Assembly: GCF_001280085.1 (NCBI RefSeq)
Contig: NZ_LGED01000091.1
Location: forward strand, 1-64,000
DNA length: 64,000 bases
Reading direction: 5' to 3'
Source: Saccharothrix sp. NRRL B-16348
GTDB lineage: Bacteria; Actinomycetota; Actinomycetes; Mycobacteriales; Pseudonocardiaceae
Below are positions 32,786 to 41,335 of the stretch, piece by piece; the stretch's first letter is position 1; each line of letters begins with the position of its first letter. The position numbers and the translations under genes are program-made. The notes beneath the pieces were generated by a model. It did no database searches and was not told the origin of the DNA. It saw only the letters and a list, made by a program, of their open reading frames with translations.

Positions 32786-35286
32786 CGGGAAACCTCCGCC
32801 TGGCCAACAGTGGGAACACCCAGCAGAACCGGCACCTTCTGGCCGCGCTCCTCGCGGAACGAGATCGTCGGGTCGGGCGTGCCGGGCGCGTTGACGAACG
32901 AGGTGAAGCGGGACAGCTTCTCCGGGTCCTCCAGCACGCCGCGCCACTCGTCGTGGTAGTTGTCCACGTGCTTGGCCATCGCGGCTTCCAGGTCGGCGCA
33001 GATGCCGAGGCTGTCGTGCACGATGACGTCGCGCAGGTGGTCAAGCCCGCCTTCCAGCGACTCGATCCAGGTCGAGGTGCGCTGCAACCGGTCCGCGGTG
33101 CGGATGTAGAACATCAGGAACCGGTCGATCAGCTTGATCAGGGTCTCGGTGTCCACGTCGGACGCGATGAGGTCGGCGTGGCGCGGGGTGAAGCCGCCGT
33201 TGCCGCCGACGTAGAGGTTCCAGCCGTTCTCGGTCGCGATGATGCCGAAGTCCTTGCCCCGCGCCTCCGCGCACTCGCGCGCGCAGCCGGACACGGCGGA
33301 CTTGAGCTTGTGCGGCGACCGCAGGCCGCGGTAGCGCAGCTCCAGCTCGATGGCGAGCGACACGGAGTCCTGCACGCCGTAGCGGCACCACGTGGTGCCG
33401 ACGCACGACTTCACGGTGCGCAGCGCCTTGCCGTAGGCGTGCCCGGACTCGAACCCGGCATCCACCAGGCGCTTCCAGATCTCCGGCAGCTGGTCGACGG
33501 TGGCGCCGAACAGGTCGATCCGCTGCCCGCCGGTGATCTTGGTGTAGAGGCCGAAGTCGCGGGCGACCTCGCCGATGACGATCAGCTTCTCCGGCGTGAT
33601 CTCGCCGCCGGGGATGCGCGGCACGACCGAGTAGGTGCCGTTGCGCTGCATGTTGGCGAGGAAGCGGTCGTTGGTGTCCTGCAGGGTGGCCTGCTCGCCC
33701 TCCAGCACGTGCCCGTTGTCCAGCGAGGCGAGGATCGAGGCGACGGCGGGCTTGCAGATGTCGCAGCCGAGGCCGCGGCCGTGCCGGGTGATCAGGTCGG
33801 TGAAGGTGGTGACGCCGGTGGAGCGGACGATCTCGAACAGGTCGGCGCGCGAGTGGTCGAAGTGCTCGCACAGCGCGCGGGACTGCTCGATGCCGCACTC
33901 GGACAGCAGCTTCTTCAGCATCGGCACGCACGAGCCGCAGCCGGTGCCCGCCTTGGTGCAGGCCTTGATGCCCGGCACGTCGACGGCCTCGCCGGAGTTG
34001 ACCACGTCCACGATCTGCTGCTTGGTGACCGCGTGGCACGAGCACACCTGCGCGTCGTGCGGCAGGGTCAGCTCGACGCCGCCCTCCGGCCCGATCAGCG
34101 CGACCGGGTCGCCGGGCACGGGCCTGCCGACCAGGGGCCGCAGCGACATGTACTTGGACGCGTCGCCGACGAGGATGCCGCCGAGCAGCGTCTTCGCGTC
34201 GTCAGACACCACGACCTTGGCGTACGTGCCCGCCACGGCGTCGTTGACCACGACTTCCAGCGCGCCCTCCTGCTTGGCGTGCGCGTCGCCGAACGAGGCG
34301 ACGTCGACGCCGAGCAGCTTGAGCTTGGTGGACATGTCGGCTCCGGGGAACTCCGCGGCACCGCCGAGCAGGCGGTCGGCCACCACTTCGGCCATGGAGT
34401 ACCCCGGTGCGACGAGTCCGTACACCATGCCGTCGAGGTTGGCGCACTCGCCGATGGCGTAGATGTGCTCGTCGGAGGTGCGGCACGCCTTGTCGACGAT
34501 GATGCCGCCGCGCTCGCCGACCGTGAGGCCGAACGAGCGGGCCAGCTCGTCGCGCGGCCGGATGCCCGCGGAGAACACCACGACGTCCAGGTCCAGCTCG
34601 ACGCCGTTGGACAGCTTGGCGATGAGCCGCTCGCCGTCCTGCTCGATGGAGGACGCGGACGTGCCCGTGTGCACGGTCAGGTCCAGCTTCTCCACCAGGC
34701 GCTTGAGCAGGCCGCCGCCACCCTCGTCGACCTGCAGCGGCATCAGCCGCGGGCCGAGCTCGACCACGTGCGGCGAGATGCCCATGCCGCGCAGCGCGTT
34801 CGCCGCCTCCAGGCCGAGCAGGCCGCCGCCGAGCACCATGCCCGCGTGCCGGCCGGCGGCGCGCGCCGACTCGACCGTGCGGCGGATGCCGTCCAGGTCG
34901 TCGATGGTGCGGTAGACGTGGCAGCCGGGCAGGTCGCGGCCGGGGACGGGCGGCACGAACGGCACCGAGCCGGTGGCCAGGACCAGCGCGTCGTACGGCT
35001 GCACCCGGCCCTTCGTGGTGCGCACGACCTTGTCGTCCCGGTCGATGTGCACGACCTTGTCGTCCAGGTGCAGCGTCACGGCGTCGTCGTCGTGCGGCGC
35101 GAGGCTCAGCGACCCGGCGTCCCAGTTGTCGACGTAGGACGACAGCGCGACCCGGTCGTAGGCGGGACGGGTCTCCTCGGCGAACACGACGACCCGCCAC
35201 TGGTCGGTGACGTCCTTCTCGCGGAGTGCTTCCACGAGACGGTGACCGACCATGCCGTGACCGACCACTACGAGCGTTCGCGTCAT
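32782..35286 (-). CDS. nirB: Assimilatory nitrite reductase large subunit NirB
   Basis: 834 residues. FAD/NAD(P) domain (VVVGHGMVGHRLVEAL; MVLGGGLLGLEAANAL), a BFD-type [2Fe-2S] domain with CSCHAVTKQQI and CTKAGTGCGSC, the ferredoxin-like half-domain, and a siroheme/[4Fe-4S] site with TVKSCVGTTWCRYG and SGCARECAEARGKDFG. Six-electron reduction of nitrite to ammonium using NADH. Start 35286 has AAGGGA upstream. First gene of the nirB-nirD-nnaR-chelatase operon, all joined by four-base overlaps. Confidence 0.95.
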   Translation of the reverse strand: MTRTLVVVGHGMVGHRLVEALREKDVTDQWRVVVFAEETRPAYDRVALSSYVDNWDAGSLSLAPHDDDAVTLHLDDKVVHIDRDDKVVRTTKGRVQPYDALVLATGSVPFVPPVPGRDLPGCHVYRTIDDLDGIRRTVESARAAGRHAGMVLGGGLLGLEAANALRGMGISPHVVELGPRLMPLQVDEGGGGLLKRLVEKLDLTVHTGTSASSIEQDGERLIAKLSNGVELDLDVVVFSAGIRPRDELARSFGLTVGERGGIIVDKACRTSDEHIYAIGECANLDGMVYGLVAPGYSMAEVVADRLLGGAAEFPGADMSTKLKLLGVDVASFGDAHAKQEGALEVVVNDAVAGTYAKVVVSDDAKTLLGGILVGDASKYMSLRPLVGRPVPGDPVALIGPEGGVELTLPHDAQVCSCHAVTKQQIVDVVNSGEAVDVPGIKACTKAGTGCGSCVPMLKKLLSECGIEQSRALCEHFDHSRADLFEIVRSTGVTTFTDLITRHGRGLGCDICKPAVASILASLDNGHVLEGEQATLQDTNDRFLANMQRNGTYSVVPRIPGGEITPEKLIVIGEVARDFGLYTKITGGQRIDLFGATVDQLPEIWKRLVDAGFESGHAYGKALRTVKSCVGTTWCRYGVQDSVSLAIELELRYRGLRSPHKLKSAVSGCARECAEARGKDFGIIATENGWNLYVGGNGGFTPRHADLIASDVDTETLIKLIDRFLMFYIRTADRLQRTSTWIESLEGGLDHLRDVIVHDSLGICADLEAAMAKHVDNYHDEWRGVLEDPEKLSRFTSFVNAPGTPDPTISFREERGQKVPVLLGVPTVGQAEVSR

Positions 35287-35349
35287 GGGACCAATCCCTT
35301 CTTCTGCCCGGGGTCAATGCTCACCGGGCACCGTGTCGTGCCAAGGTCG

Positions 35350-35371
35350 CGAATGTTGCGCAGGCGTTAAA
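35350..35371 (-). promoter_or_regulatory. TAAC-N6 nitrate-regulon motif upstream of nirB
   Basis: Read on the minus strand: TTTAAC-GCCTGC-GCAA-CATTCG, about 65-85 bp before nirB. Same spacing as GTTAAC-N6-TTCT-TACCGT and GGTAAC-N6-TTCT-TACGGT before the nitrate reductase and narK. The weakest of the three. Confidence 0.4.
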
Positions 35372-35406
35372 GCAGCCTCACGCCGCACTTCAGAGCGTTG
35401 TGTGCG

Positions 35407-36759
35407 TCACACACCGGCGTAGGCGAGGCTCGGCACGCGGGCGAAGACCCGGCGCCGCATGTAGAACCACCAGGTGGTGGCCATGCAGAGCCCGTAGAAC
35501 ACCAGGAACGCGGTGAGCGCGGGGGCCAGCGTCTTGCTGCCCTCCAGCGAGAACTTGAACACCAGGTTCACCAGCACGCCGCCGAACGCGCCGATCGCGC
35601 CCGCGATGCCGACCACGGCGGCGGCCTGCCGCTTGGCCGACCTCATGTCCTCCGTCTGCGCGGCGAAGATCGCGGGGATCATCCGGTAGGTCGAGCCGTT
35701 GCCCACGCCGGCCAGCACGAACAGCGCGATGAACGAGCCGAAGAACAGCGCGAAGCTGCGGACCTCGATGCTGATCAGCAGGCCGACCGTGCCGGCGGCC
35801 AGGCCGAGGAAGACGGCCATGCTGATCCGCGCGCCGCCGAACCGGTCGGCGAGCCACCCGCCGAACGGCCTGCTCACCGAGCCGATGAGGGCGCCGAGGA
35901 AGGCCAGCCCGACGAAGCTCTTGTACTCCACGAAGCTCAGCTTGATCAGCGACGGGAACGCGAACGAGAAGCCGATGAACGAGCCGAACGTGCCGATGTA
36001 CAGGAACGACATCACCCACGTGTGCTTGTTCGACATCGCCTTCTTGTACGACGAGCCGTCCGGCTTGGCCTGGGTGAGGCTGTCCATCAGGAACCACGCC
36101 GCCGCCGCGGCCACGATGATGAACGGCATCCAGACCAGCGCCGCGTAGGCCAGGTTGATGCCGGTGCCCAGCGAGATGACGATCGGCACGACCAGCTGCA
36201 CCATCGCGACGCCGAGGTTGCCGCCCGCCGCGTTGAGGCCGAGCGCCAGGCCCTTCTTGCCCTCCGGGTAGAAGAACGAGATGTTCGCCATGGAGGACGA
36301 GAAGTTGCCGCCGCCGAAGCCCATCGCGGCCGACGTGAGCAGGAAGAACCAGTACGGCGTGCCCGGGTCCGACACCGCGATGGCCAGCATCGTGGTGGGG
36401 ATCAGCAGCAGGCCGGCGCTGATCGTGGTCCACGCCCGCCCGCCGAACTTCGGCACCGCGAACGTGTAGGGGATGCGCAGCACCGCGCCGACCAGGTTCG
36501 GCACGATCAGCAGCCAGAACGTCTGGCCGACGCTGAAGCTGAAGCCGACCGAGCCGAGGCTCACGACGACGATGCTCATCAGGCTCCACACCGTGAAGCC
36601 CAGGTTCTCCGCCAGGATGGAGAACACGAGGTTCTTGCGGGCCACCTTCTTGCCGGTCGTCTCCCAGAACGACGGGTCTTCCGGCTCCCAGTTGTCGATC
36701 CACCGGCCACCGCGCTTCACCTGCGGCGCAACGTCCTTGGTCTCCACCACCGTGCTCAT
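35407..36759 (-). CDS. narK: Nitrate/nitrite MFS transporter NarK
   Basis: 450 residues, twelve hydrophobic segments. Nitrate-porter signatures GGNFSSSMANISFFYPEGKKGLALGLNAAGGNLGVAMVQL (the first NNP motif) and the second half AAVVGIAGAIGAFGG. NNWEP-like N-terminus DNWEPEDPSFWE is characteristic. Plasma-membrane import of nitrate and/or export of nitrite. ATG 36759 follows AGGAGGGTCCA, a near-perfect ribosome-binding site. Same strand as nirB, with its own promoter. Confidence 0.94.
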   Translation of the reverse strand: MSTVVETKDVAPQVKRGGRWIDNWEPEDPSFWETTGKKVARKNLVFSILAENLGFTVWSLMSIVVVSLGSVGFSFSVGQTFWLLIVPNLVGAVLRIPYTFAVPKFGGRAWTTISAGLLLIPTTMLAIAVSDPGTPYWFFLLTSAAMGFGGGNFSSSMANISFFYPEGKKGLALGLNAAGGNLGVAMVQLVVPIVISLGTGINLAYAALVWMPFIIVAAAAAWFLMDSLTQAKPDGSSYKKAMSNKHTWVMSFLYIGTFGSFIGFSFAFPSLIKLSFVEYKSFVGLAFLGALIGSVSRPFGGWLADRFGGARISMAVFLGLAAGTVGLLISIEVRSFALFFGSFIALFVLAGVGNGSTYRMIPAIFAAQTEDMRSAKRQAAAVVGIAGAIGAFGGVLVNLVFKFSLEGSKTLAPALTAFLVFYGLCMATTWWFYMRRRVFARVPSLAYAGV

Positions 36760-36780
36760 TGGACCCTCCTGGACACCGTT

Positions 36781-36795
36781 TTCCCGTTGCGGGAA
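36781..36795 (-). promoter_or_regulatory. Inverted repeat in the narK leader
   Basis: TTCCCG-TTG-CGGGAA, perfect six-base arms, 22-36 bp before narK, near the predicted transcription start. Could be an operator or a leader hairpin. Confidence 0.35.
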
Positions 36796-36816
36796 CCGTA
36801 AGAACGGTCCGTTACC
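36795..36816 (-). promoter_or_regulatory. narK promoter with TAAC-N6 motif
   Basis: Minus strand: GGTAAC-GGACCG-TTCT-TACGGT. TACGGT is a TANNNT-type -10; identical architecture to the nitrate reductase promoter at 40337-40358. Confidence 0.55.
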
Positions 36817-36859
36817 CCGACGTTCGGACAGGTGTCGTCGGCGGCAACTCCCGCGCACA

Positions 36860-38302
36860 TCACGCGGACTGGGGCTGTGAGGCGGCGAGCCAGTCGACGA
36901 TCCCGCACACCGCGTCCTTGCAGCCGCCACAGCCCGTGCTCGCGCGGGTGACCTCCGCGATCGCGGACAACGTCGTCGCACCGCCGCGCCAGGCGCTGAC
37001 CAGCTGGCCCTTGCTCACCGTGTTGCAGCGGCACACGACCGCGGACGCGGGCAGGTCGGCGGGGCTGGCCTCGTTCTCGGCGGGCAGCGCGCGGCCGAGC
37101 AGCAGCGCGAGCCGGTCGGTCGGCGCGGGCAGGCCGCGGTCGAACAGCTGGGTGATGGCCGCCGCCGCGTCGGGCGCGCCGAGCACGATCGCGCCGGTGA
37201 CCTTGTCGTCGCGCAGCACGAGCTTGGCGTACCGGCCGCGCGCCGGGTCCTGGAAGCACAGCACCTCGTCGTCGGCCGAGTCGACGCCCACGTGCACGTC
37301 GCCCAACGCGGCCAGGTCGACGTCGCGGGCCTTCAGCCTGGTCACGACGGTGGTGCCGGAGTAGCGGGCGGCGGGCGCGACGCCGGTGAGCCGGTCGGCG
37401 AGCACGGCCGCCTGCTCCCACGCGGGCTGGACCAGGCCGGACACCGTGCCGACGTGCTGGGCGCAGTCGCCGATGGCGTGCACCCTGGGGTCGCTGCTGC
37501 GCAGCGCGTCGTCCACCAGGATGCCGCGGTCGACGTCGATGCCCGCCTGCTCGGCCAGGCCGGTCTCCGCGCGCACGCCCGCCGAGACGACGACCAGGTC
37601 GGCGGGCACGTGCGTGCCGTCGTCCAGCTCCAGCCCGTCGCCGGGCACGTACTTCGCGGCCAGCACGCCGAGCCGGAACTCGATGCCGAGGCCGTTCAAC
37701 GTGGTCGCCAGCACCCGGCCCGCGCCCGCGTCGAGCTGCCGTTCCATCAGGTGCTTGACCGGGTGCACGACGGTGACCAGGCAGCCGCGCCCGGCCAGGC
37801 CGCGGGCGGCCTCCAGCCCGAGCAGCCCGCCGCCGAGCACCGCGACCGGCGTGCCGGGCGAGGCCTTCTCCACGATCTTGGCGCAGTCGTCCAGCGAGCG
37901 GAACGCCACCACGCCGGACGCCAGGTCGCCGTTGCCGTCCAGCAGGCCGGGCGTCGGCGGCACCCAGGACCGCGAGCCCGTGGCCAGCACCAACGAGTCG
38001 TAGGGCACCTCGGTGTCGTCGACGTGCACGACCCGGCGGGTCCGGTCGATCTTGGTGACGGTGCCGCCGAGCCGCAGGTCCACGTGGTGCTTGGCGGCCC
38101 AGTCGGGGTCGTGCAGCCGCACCGCGTCGGGCGTCAGCGACCCGGCCACCACGCTGGACAGCAGCACCCGGTTGTACGCGTGGTGCGACTCGTCGCCCAG
38201 CACGGTCACCGAGACGCGTTCCGCCTTCGGGTCGCGGCGGCGGATCTCGTCGGCCAGCCGGGCGCCGGCCATGCCGTAGCCCACGATGACAACGTTCCTC
38301 AT
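36860..38302 (-). CDS. FAD-dependent electron-transfer subunit for assimilatory nitrate reductase
   Basis: 480 residues. Rubredoxin-reductase-like FAD/NAD(P)H fold (VVIVGYGMAGARLADEIRRRD; VAVLGGGLLGLEAARGLAGRG; VHAIGDCAQ) and a C-terminal BFD-like [2Fe-2S] domain with CRCN and CGGCKDAVC. Resembles the N-terminal half of NirB, and passes electrons from NAD(P)H to the nitrate reductase encoded immediately upstream, as NasB/NasC-type subunits do. Naming differs between genera, so I give no symbol. ATG 38302 overlaps the reductase stop (ATGA). Confidence 0.88.
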   Translation of the reverse strand: MRNVVIVGYGMAGARLADEIRRRDPKAERVSVTVLGDESHHAYNRVLLSSVVAGSLTPDAVRLHDPDWAAKHHVDLRLGGTVTKIDRTRRVVHVDDTEVPYDSLVLATGSRSWVPPTPGLLDGNGDLASGVVAFRSLDDCAKIVEKASPGTPVAVLGGGLLGLEAARGLAGRGCLVTVVHPVKHLMERQLDAGAGRVLATTLNGLGIEFRLGVLAAKYVPGDGLELDDGTHVPADLVVVSAGVRAETGLAEQAGIDVDRGILVDDALRSSDPRVHAIGDCAQHVGTVSGLVQPAWEQAAVLADRLTGVAPAARYSGTTVVTRLKARDVDLAALGDVHVGVDSADDEVLCFQDPARGRYAKLVLRDDKVTGAIVLGAPDAAAAITQLFDRGLPAPTDRLALLLGRALPAENEASPADLPASAVVCRCNTVSKGQLVSAWRGGATTLSAIAEVTRASTGCGGCKDAVCGIVDWLAASQPQSA

Positions 38303-40329
38303 ACCGACTCCAATCGGACCGCGCACACCTTGAACTCGGGCATCCGGCTGGTCGGGTCCAGCGCCGGGTTGGTCAGCAGGTTGGCCCGGCCCTCGCCCGC
38401 GTAGTGGAAGGGCAGGAACACGACGTCGATGCGCATCGACGGCACGCAGCGCACCCGCGCCACGGTCCGGCCGCGCCGCGAGACGACGGCCGCCATCCCG
38501 CCGTTGTCCAGGCCGGCCCTGGTCGCGGTGTCCGGGTGGACCTCCACGTACGCCTCGGGCTCGGCCTTGTTCAGCTCGGGCACCAGCCGGGTCTGCGCGC
38601 CGGACTGGTAGTGCTGGAGCACCCGGCCGGTGGTCGCCTGCAGCGGGTAGTCGGCGTCGGGCATCTCGGCCGGCCCGCGGTGCTCGACGGGCACGAACCT
38701 GGCCAGGCCGTCGGCGTGCGCGAAGCGGTCGAGGAAGTTGCGCGGCGTGCTCTCCTGGACCACGGGCCAGTGCAGGGCCTCGCCGTCGCGCAGCCGCTCG
38801 TAGGTCACGCCGGAGTAGTCGGCGGCGCCGCCCTTGGACGCCTGCCGCAGCTCCTCGAACACCACCTCGGGCTCGGTCGGGAACCGCTCGGCGGGCTGCC
38901 CGAGGCGGGTCGCCAGGCCGCGCAGCACGTCCAGGTCGCTGCGCACCCCCTCGGGCGGCGCCACGGCCACCTGGCGCAGCAGGATCCGGCCTTCGAGGTT
39001 GGTCATCGTGCCGCTCTCCTCGGCCCACTGCGTGACCGGCAGCACGACGTCGGCGACCGCGGCCGTCTCCGACAGCACCAGGTCGGCCACGACCAGCAGG
39101 TCCAGCGCCTTGAGCCGGTCGGCGACGTGCTGGGAGCGGGGCGCGGAGACGATCATGTTGCTGCCGAACACCAGCAGCGCCTTGGGGCCGTTCGGCTGAC
39201 CGAGCGCGTCGAGCAGCTCGTAGGCCGAACGGCCGGGTCCGGGCAGGTCGTCGACGCCCCAGACGTTCATGATGTGCTCGCGGGCCGCCGGGTCGTCGAT
39301 CTTGCGGTAGCCGGGGAGCTGGTCGGCCTTCTGCCCGTGCTCGCGGCCGCCCTGGCCGTTGCCCTGGCCGGTGAGGCAGCCGTAGCCGGAGTACTTCCGG
39401 CCGGGCATCCCGAGCGCCAGCGCCAGGTTGATCCACGCCGACACGGTGTCCGCGCCGCTGGCGTGCTGCTCCGTGCCGCGGCCGGTGAGGATGTAGGCGT
39501 TGTGCGCCTCGGCCAGGATCCGCACCGCCGCCCGCTGGTCGGCGACCGGCACGCCGGTGACCCGCTCGACGCGTTCCGGCCACCACGTGGCGGCGATGCG
39601 CCAGGCCTCGTCGAAGCCGGTGGTGCGCTCGTCCAGGTACTCCTGGTCGAGGTGGCCGTCGGCCACGGCGGTGTGCAGCAGGCCGAGCGCCAGCGCGAGG
39701 TCCGTGCCGGGCGCGGGCTGCAAGTGCAGGGTGGCCAGCTCGGCGGTGGGCGTGCGCCGGGGGTCGATGACGATCAGCTCGGCGTTCTTGAGGTGCTGCA
39801 CGAACGGCGGCATGGTCTCCGCCGGGTTGCCGCCGACCAGCAGGATCGCGTCCGCGCGGTCGAGGTCGGTGACCGGGAACGGCATGCCGCGGTCCAGCCC
39901 GAACGCCTTCATGCCGGCGGCGGCGGCGCTGGACATGCAGAACCGGCCGTTGTAGTCGATCTGGGAGGTGCCGAGCGCGACCCGGGCGAACTTGCCGAGC
40001 AGGTACGACTTCTCGTTGGTCAGCCCACCGCCGCCGAACACGCCGACCGAGTCCGGCCCGTGCGCCTCGCGGAGGTCCTTGAGCTTGGCCGCGACGAGGT
40101 CCAGCGCCTCGTCCCACGTGGCCGGCCGGAGCTCGCCGTCGCGGCGGACCAGCGGCGTGGTCAGCCGGTGGGGCGAGGTCAGCAGCTCGGCCGACGTCCA
40201 GCCCTTCTGGCACAGCCCGCCGCGGTTGGTCGGGAACTCCCGCGGCGACACCTTGCCGTTCTCGATGGTCATCGCGCACTGCAACGCGCAGTACGGGCAG
40301 TGCGTGTCGATTCTGCGGGAGTCGGTCAC
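38299..40329 (-). CDS. Assimilatory nitrate reductase, molybdopterin catalytic subunit
   Basis: 676 residues. [4Fe-4S] site CPYCALQC ... CQKG, then molybdopterin-guanine-dinucleotide-binding domains (YNGRFCMSSAAAAG with the likely Mo-ligand Cys, GGNPAETMPPF, GRGTEQHASGADTV, GYGCLTGQGNGQGGREHG, VFGSNMIVSAP) and a C-terminal molydopterin-dinucleotide domain. Length fits cytoplasmic NasA/NarB enzymes; no Tat signal. Reduces nitrate to nitrite. GTG 40329 follows TACCGT by seven bases with no ribosome-binding site, suggesting a leaderless message. Confidence 0.93.
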   Translation of the reverse strand: MTDSRRIDTHCPYCALQCAMTIENGKVSPREFPTNRGGLCQKGWTSAELLTSPHRLTTPLVRRDGELRPATWDEALDLVAAKLKDLREAHGPDSVGVFGGGGLTNEKSYLLGKFARVALGTSQIDYNGRFCMSSAAAAGMKAFGLDRGMPFPVTDLDRADAILLVGGNPAETMPPFVQHLKNAELIVIDPRRTPTAELATLHLQPAPGTDLALALGLLHTAVADGHLDQEYLDERTTGFDEAWRIAATWWPERVERVTGVPVADQRAAVRILAEAHNAYILTGRGTEQHASGADTVSAWINLALALGMPGRKYSGYGCLTGQGNGQGGREHGQKADQLPGYRKIDDPAAREHIMNVWGVDDLPGPGRSAYELLDALGQPNGPKALLVFGSNMIVSAPRSQHVADRLKALDLLVVADLVLSETAAVADVVLPVTQWAEESGTMTNLEGRILLRQVAVAPPEGVRSDLDVLRGLATRLGQPAERFPTEPEVVFEELRQASKGGAADYSGVTYERLRDGEALHWPVVQESTPRNFLDRFAHADGLARFVPVEHRGPAEMPDADYPLQATTGRVLQHYQSGAQTRLVPELNKAEPEAYVEVHPDTATRAGLDNGGMAAVVSRRGRTVARVRCVPSMRIDVVFLPFHYAGEGRANLLTNPALDPTSRMPEFKVCAVRLESV

Positions 40330-40336
40330 GTGCCCG

Positions 40337-40358
40337 ACGGTAAGAAGCAGCTGTTAAC
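40337..40358 (-). promoter_or_regulatory. Nitrate reductase promoter with TAAC-N6 motif
   Basis: Minus strand: GTTAAC-AGCTGC-TTCT-TACCGT, then seven bases and GTG 40329. A second palindrome, CGTGGA-N8-TCCACG (40366-40385), lies just upstream where an activator could bind. Confidence 0.6.
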
Positions 40359-40365
40359 GATAGAA

Positions 40366-40385
40366 CGTGGATTGTTTCGTCCACG
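40366..40385 (-). promoter_or_regulatory. Palindrome upstream of the nitrate reductase promoter
   Basis: CGTGGA-N8-TCCACG, 37-56 bp before the start codon, with a GAAAC on the minus strand inside the spacer. Candidate GlnR or NnaR site; no equivalent seen before nirB or narK. Confidence 0.35.
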
Positions 40386-40424
40386 CGAACTTGCCTGCTC
40401 AGCTACTCCGCGTTGAGGGTGAGG

Positions 40425-41219
40425 TCACAGCAGCTCGACGACCAGCGCGGCCGTTCGCTCCAGCCCGGCCAGAGATTGTCTGCTCGAACGGGGGTGCAGG
40501 GCGTGGACCGCGAGCCGGAACAGGGTCGCCCGCAGGAGGATTTGCGGCCACTCGTCCAGGTGCGCCCACCGCCGCACGAGACCGTGATCCGCGCCACCCC
40601 AGGACAGCGCGTCGACCACGACGACCGCCGCGCCGTACGGCGCCGGGCGCCAGAAGGCGGCGAAGTCGATGATCGCGGGCGCGGCGTCGCCCGCGAACAG
40701 CACGTTGCCGAACAGGTCGCCGTGGACCACCTGCGGCTTGAGCGCGACGGGCTTGCGGTAGGCGGCGGTCAGGTCGAACAGCCGGCCGCCGAGGTCGGGG
40801 TCGAGGTCGGCCTTCTCCTCGTCCCACGCGCAGCGGTCGGCGGTGGCGAACAGGTCGGTCCGCGCGTCCAGGAACCGCGGCTTGGCCAGGTCGGCGGTCG
40901 CCCGGTGCAGCTTCACGGCCACGTCGACGACCTCGTCGTGCCGCGGCTCGGCCCGGCCGGAGAGGTACTTGGTCGCCGCCCAGCCGCCGACCACGTACCG
41001 GCCGTCGGTGGAGCGCAACGGCCTGGCCACGCGCAGGTTGTCGACGGCGAGCGCGTCGAGGGTCTTGGCCACCCAGGTGGCCTCGGCCGGCTTGCCCGCG
41101 GGCCGGATCGCCGCGTCGCCGCACCGCCACACGGGGCCGCCGTCGATCAACTCCGGCTCGGCGTCGCGCGCGCCGAACGCGGCGCGCACGTGCGACGGTG
41201 GCGGCTCCGGAGTGGTCAC
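40425..41219 (-). CDS. TIGR02569-like, aminoglycoside-phosphotransferase-fold protein
   Basis: 264 residues. Kinase-like fold with the catalytic loop VVHGDLFGNVLF and the metal-binding IIDFAAFWRP in place of the usual D-W-E. TIGR02569 proteins are confined to actinobacteria and have no known substrate; I place it there from the neighbourhood (next to MoeZ) and the RCGDAAIRPAGKPAEATWVAKTL stretch. GTG 41219 is seven bases after TAGCGT. The 313-residue frame starts inside the divergent serpin gene and is rejected. Confidence 0.75.
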   Translation of the reverse strand: MTTPEPPPSHVRAAFGARDAEPELIDGGPVWRCGDAAIRPAGKPAEATWVAKTLDALAVDNLRVARPLRSTDGRYVVGGWAATKYLSGRAEPRHDEVVDVAVKLHRATADLAKPRFLDARTDLFATADRCAWDEEKADLDPDLGGRLFDLTAAYRKPVALKPQVVHGDLFGNVLFAGDAAPAIIDFAAFWRPAPYGAAVVVVDALSWGGADHGLVRRWAHLDEWPQILLRATLFRLAVHALHPRSSRQSLAGLERTAALVVELL

Positions 41220-41226
41220 GGCCGGC

Positions 41227-41232
41227 ACGCTA
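41227..41232 (-). promoter_or_regulatory. Leaderless -10 (TAGCGT) of the TIGR02569-like gene
   Basis: TAGCGT, seven bases, then GTG 41219 on the minus strand. Confidence 0.5.
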
Positions 41233-41300
41233 CCTGCACCGGGCCTTCCGTTGGTGGACGTCGGGCGTTCGAACACGTGGTGTCCACGCATTCGGCCTAA

Positions 41301-41314
41301 CCGCATTATTGCGG
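41301..41314 (+). promoter_or_regulatory. Small palindrome upstream of the serpin gene
   Basis: CCGCA-TTAT-TGCGG, 22 bp before GTG 41336, with AGGGGG after it serving as ribosome-binding site. The AT-rich centre could overlap a -10 (CATTAT). Confidence 0.35.
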
Positions 41315-41335
41315 TCTCATTAGGGGGTTTGTGCT

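Noticed and set aside
36860..40384. One 1,174-residue fusion of reductase and flavoprotein
   Set aside because: The upstream part is a wrong-frame shadow of the nitrate reductase; an ATGA junction at 38299-38302 separates two genes.
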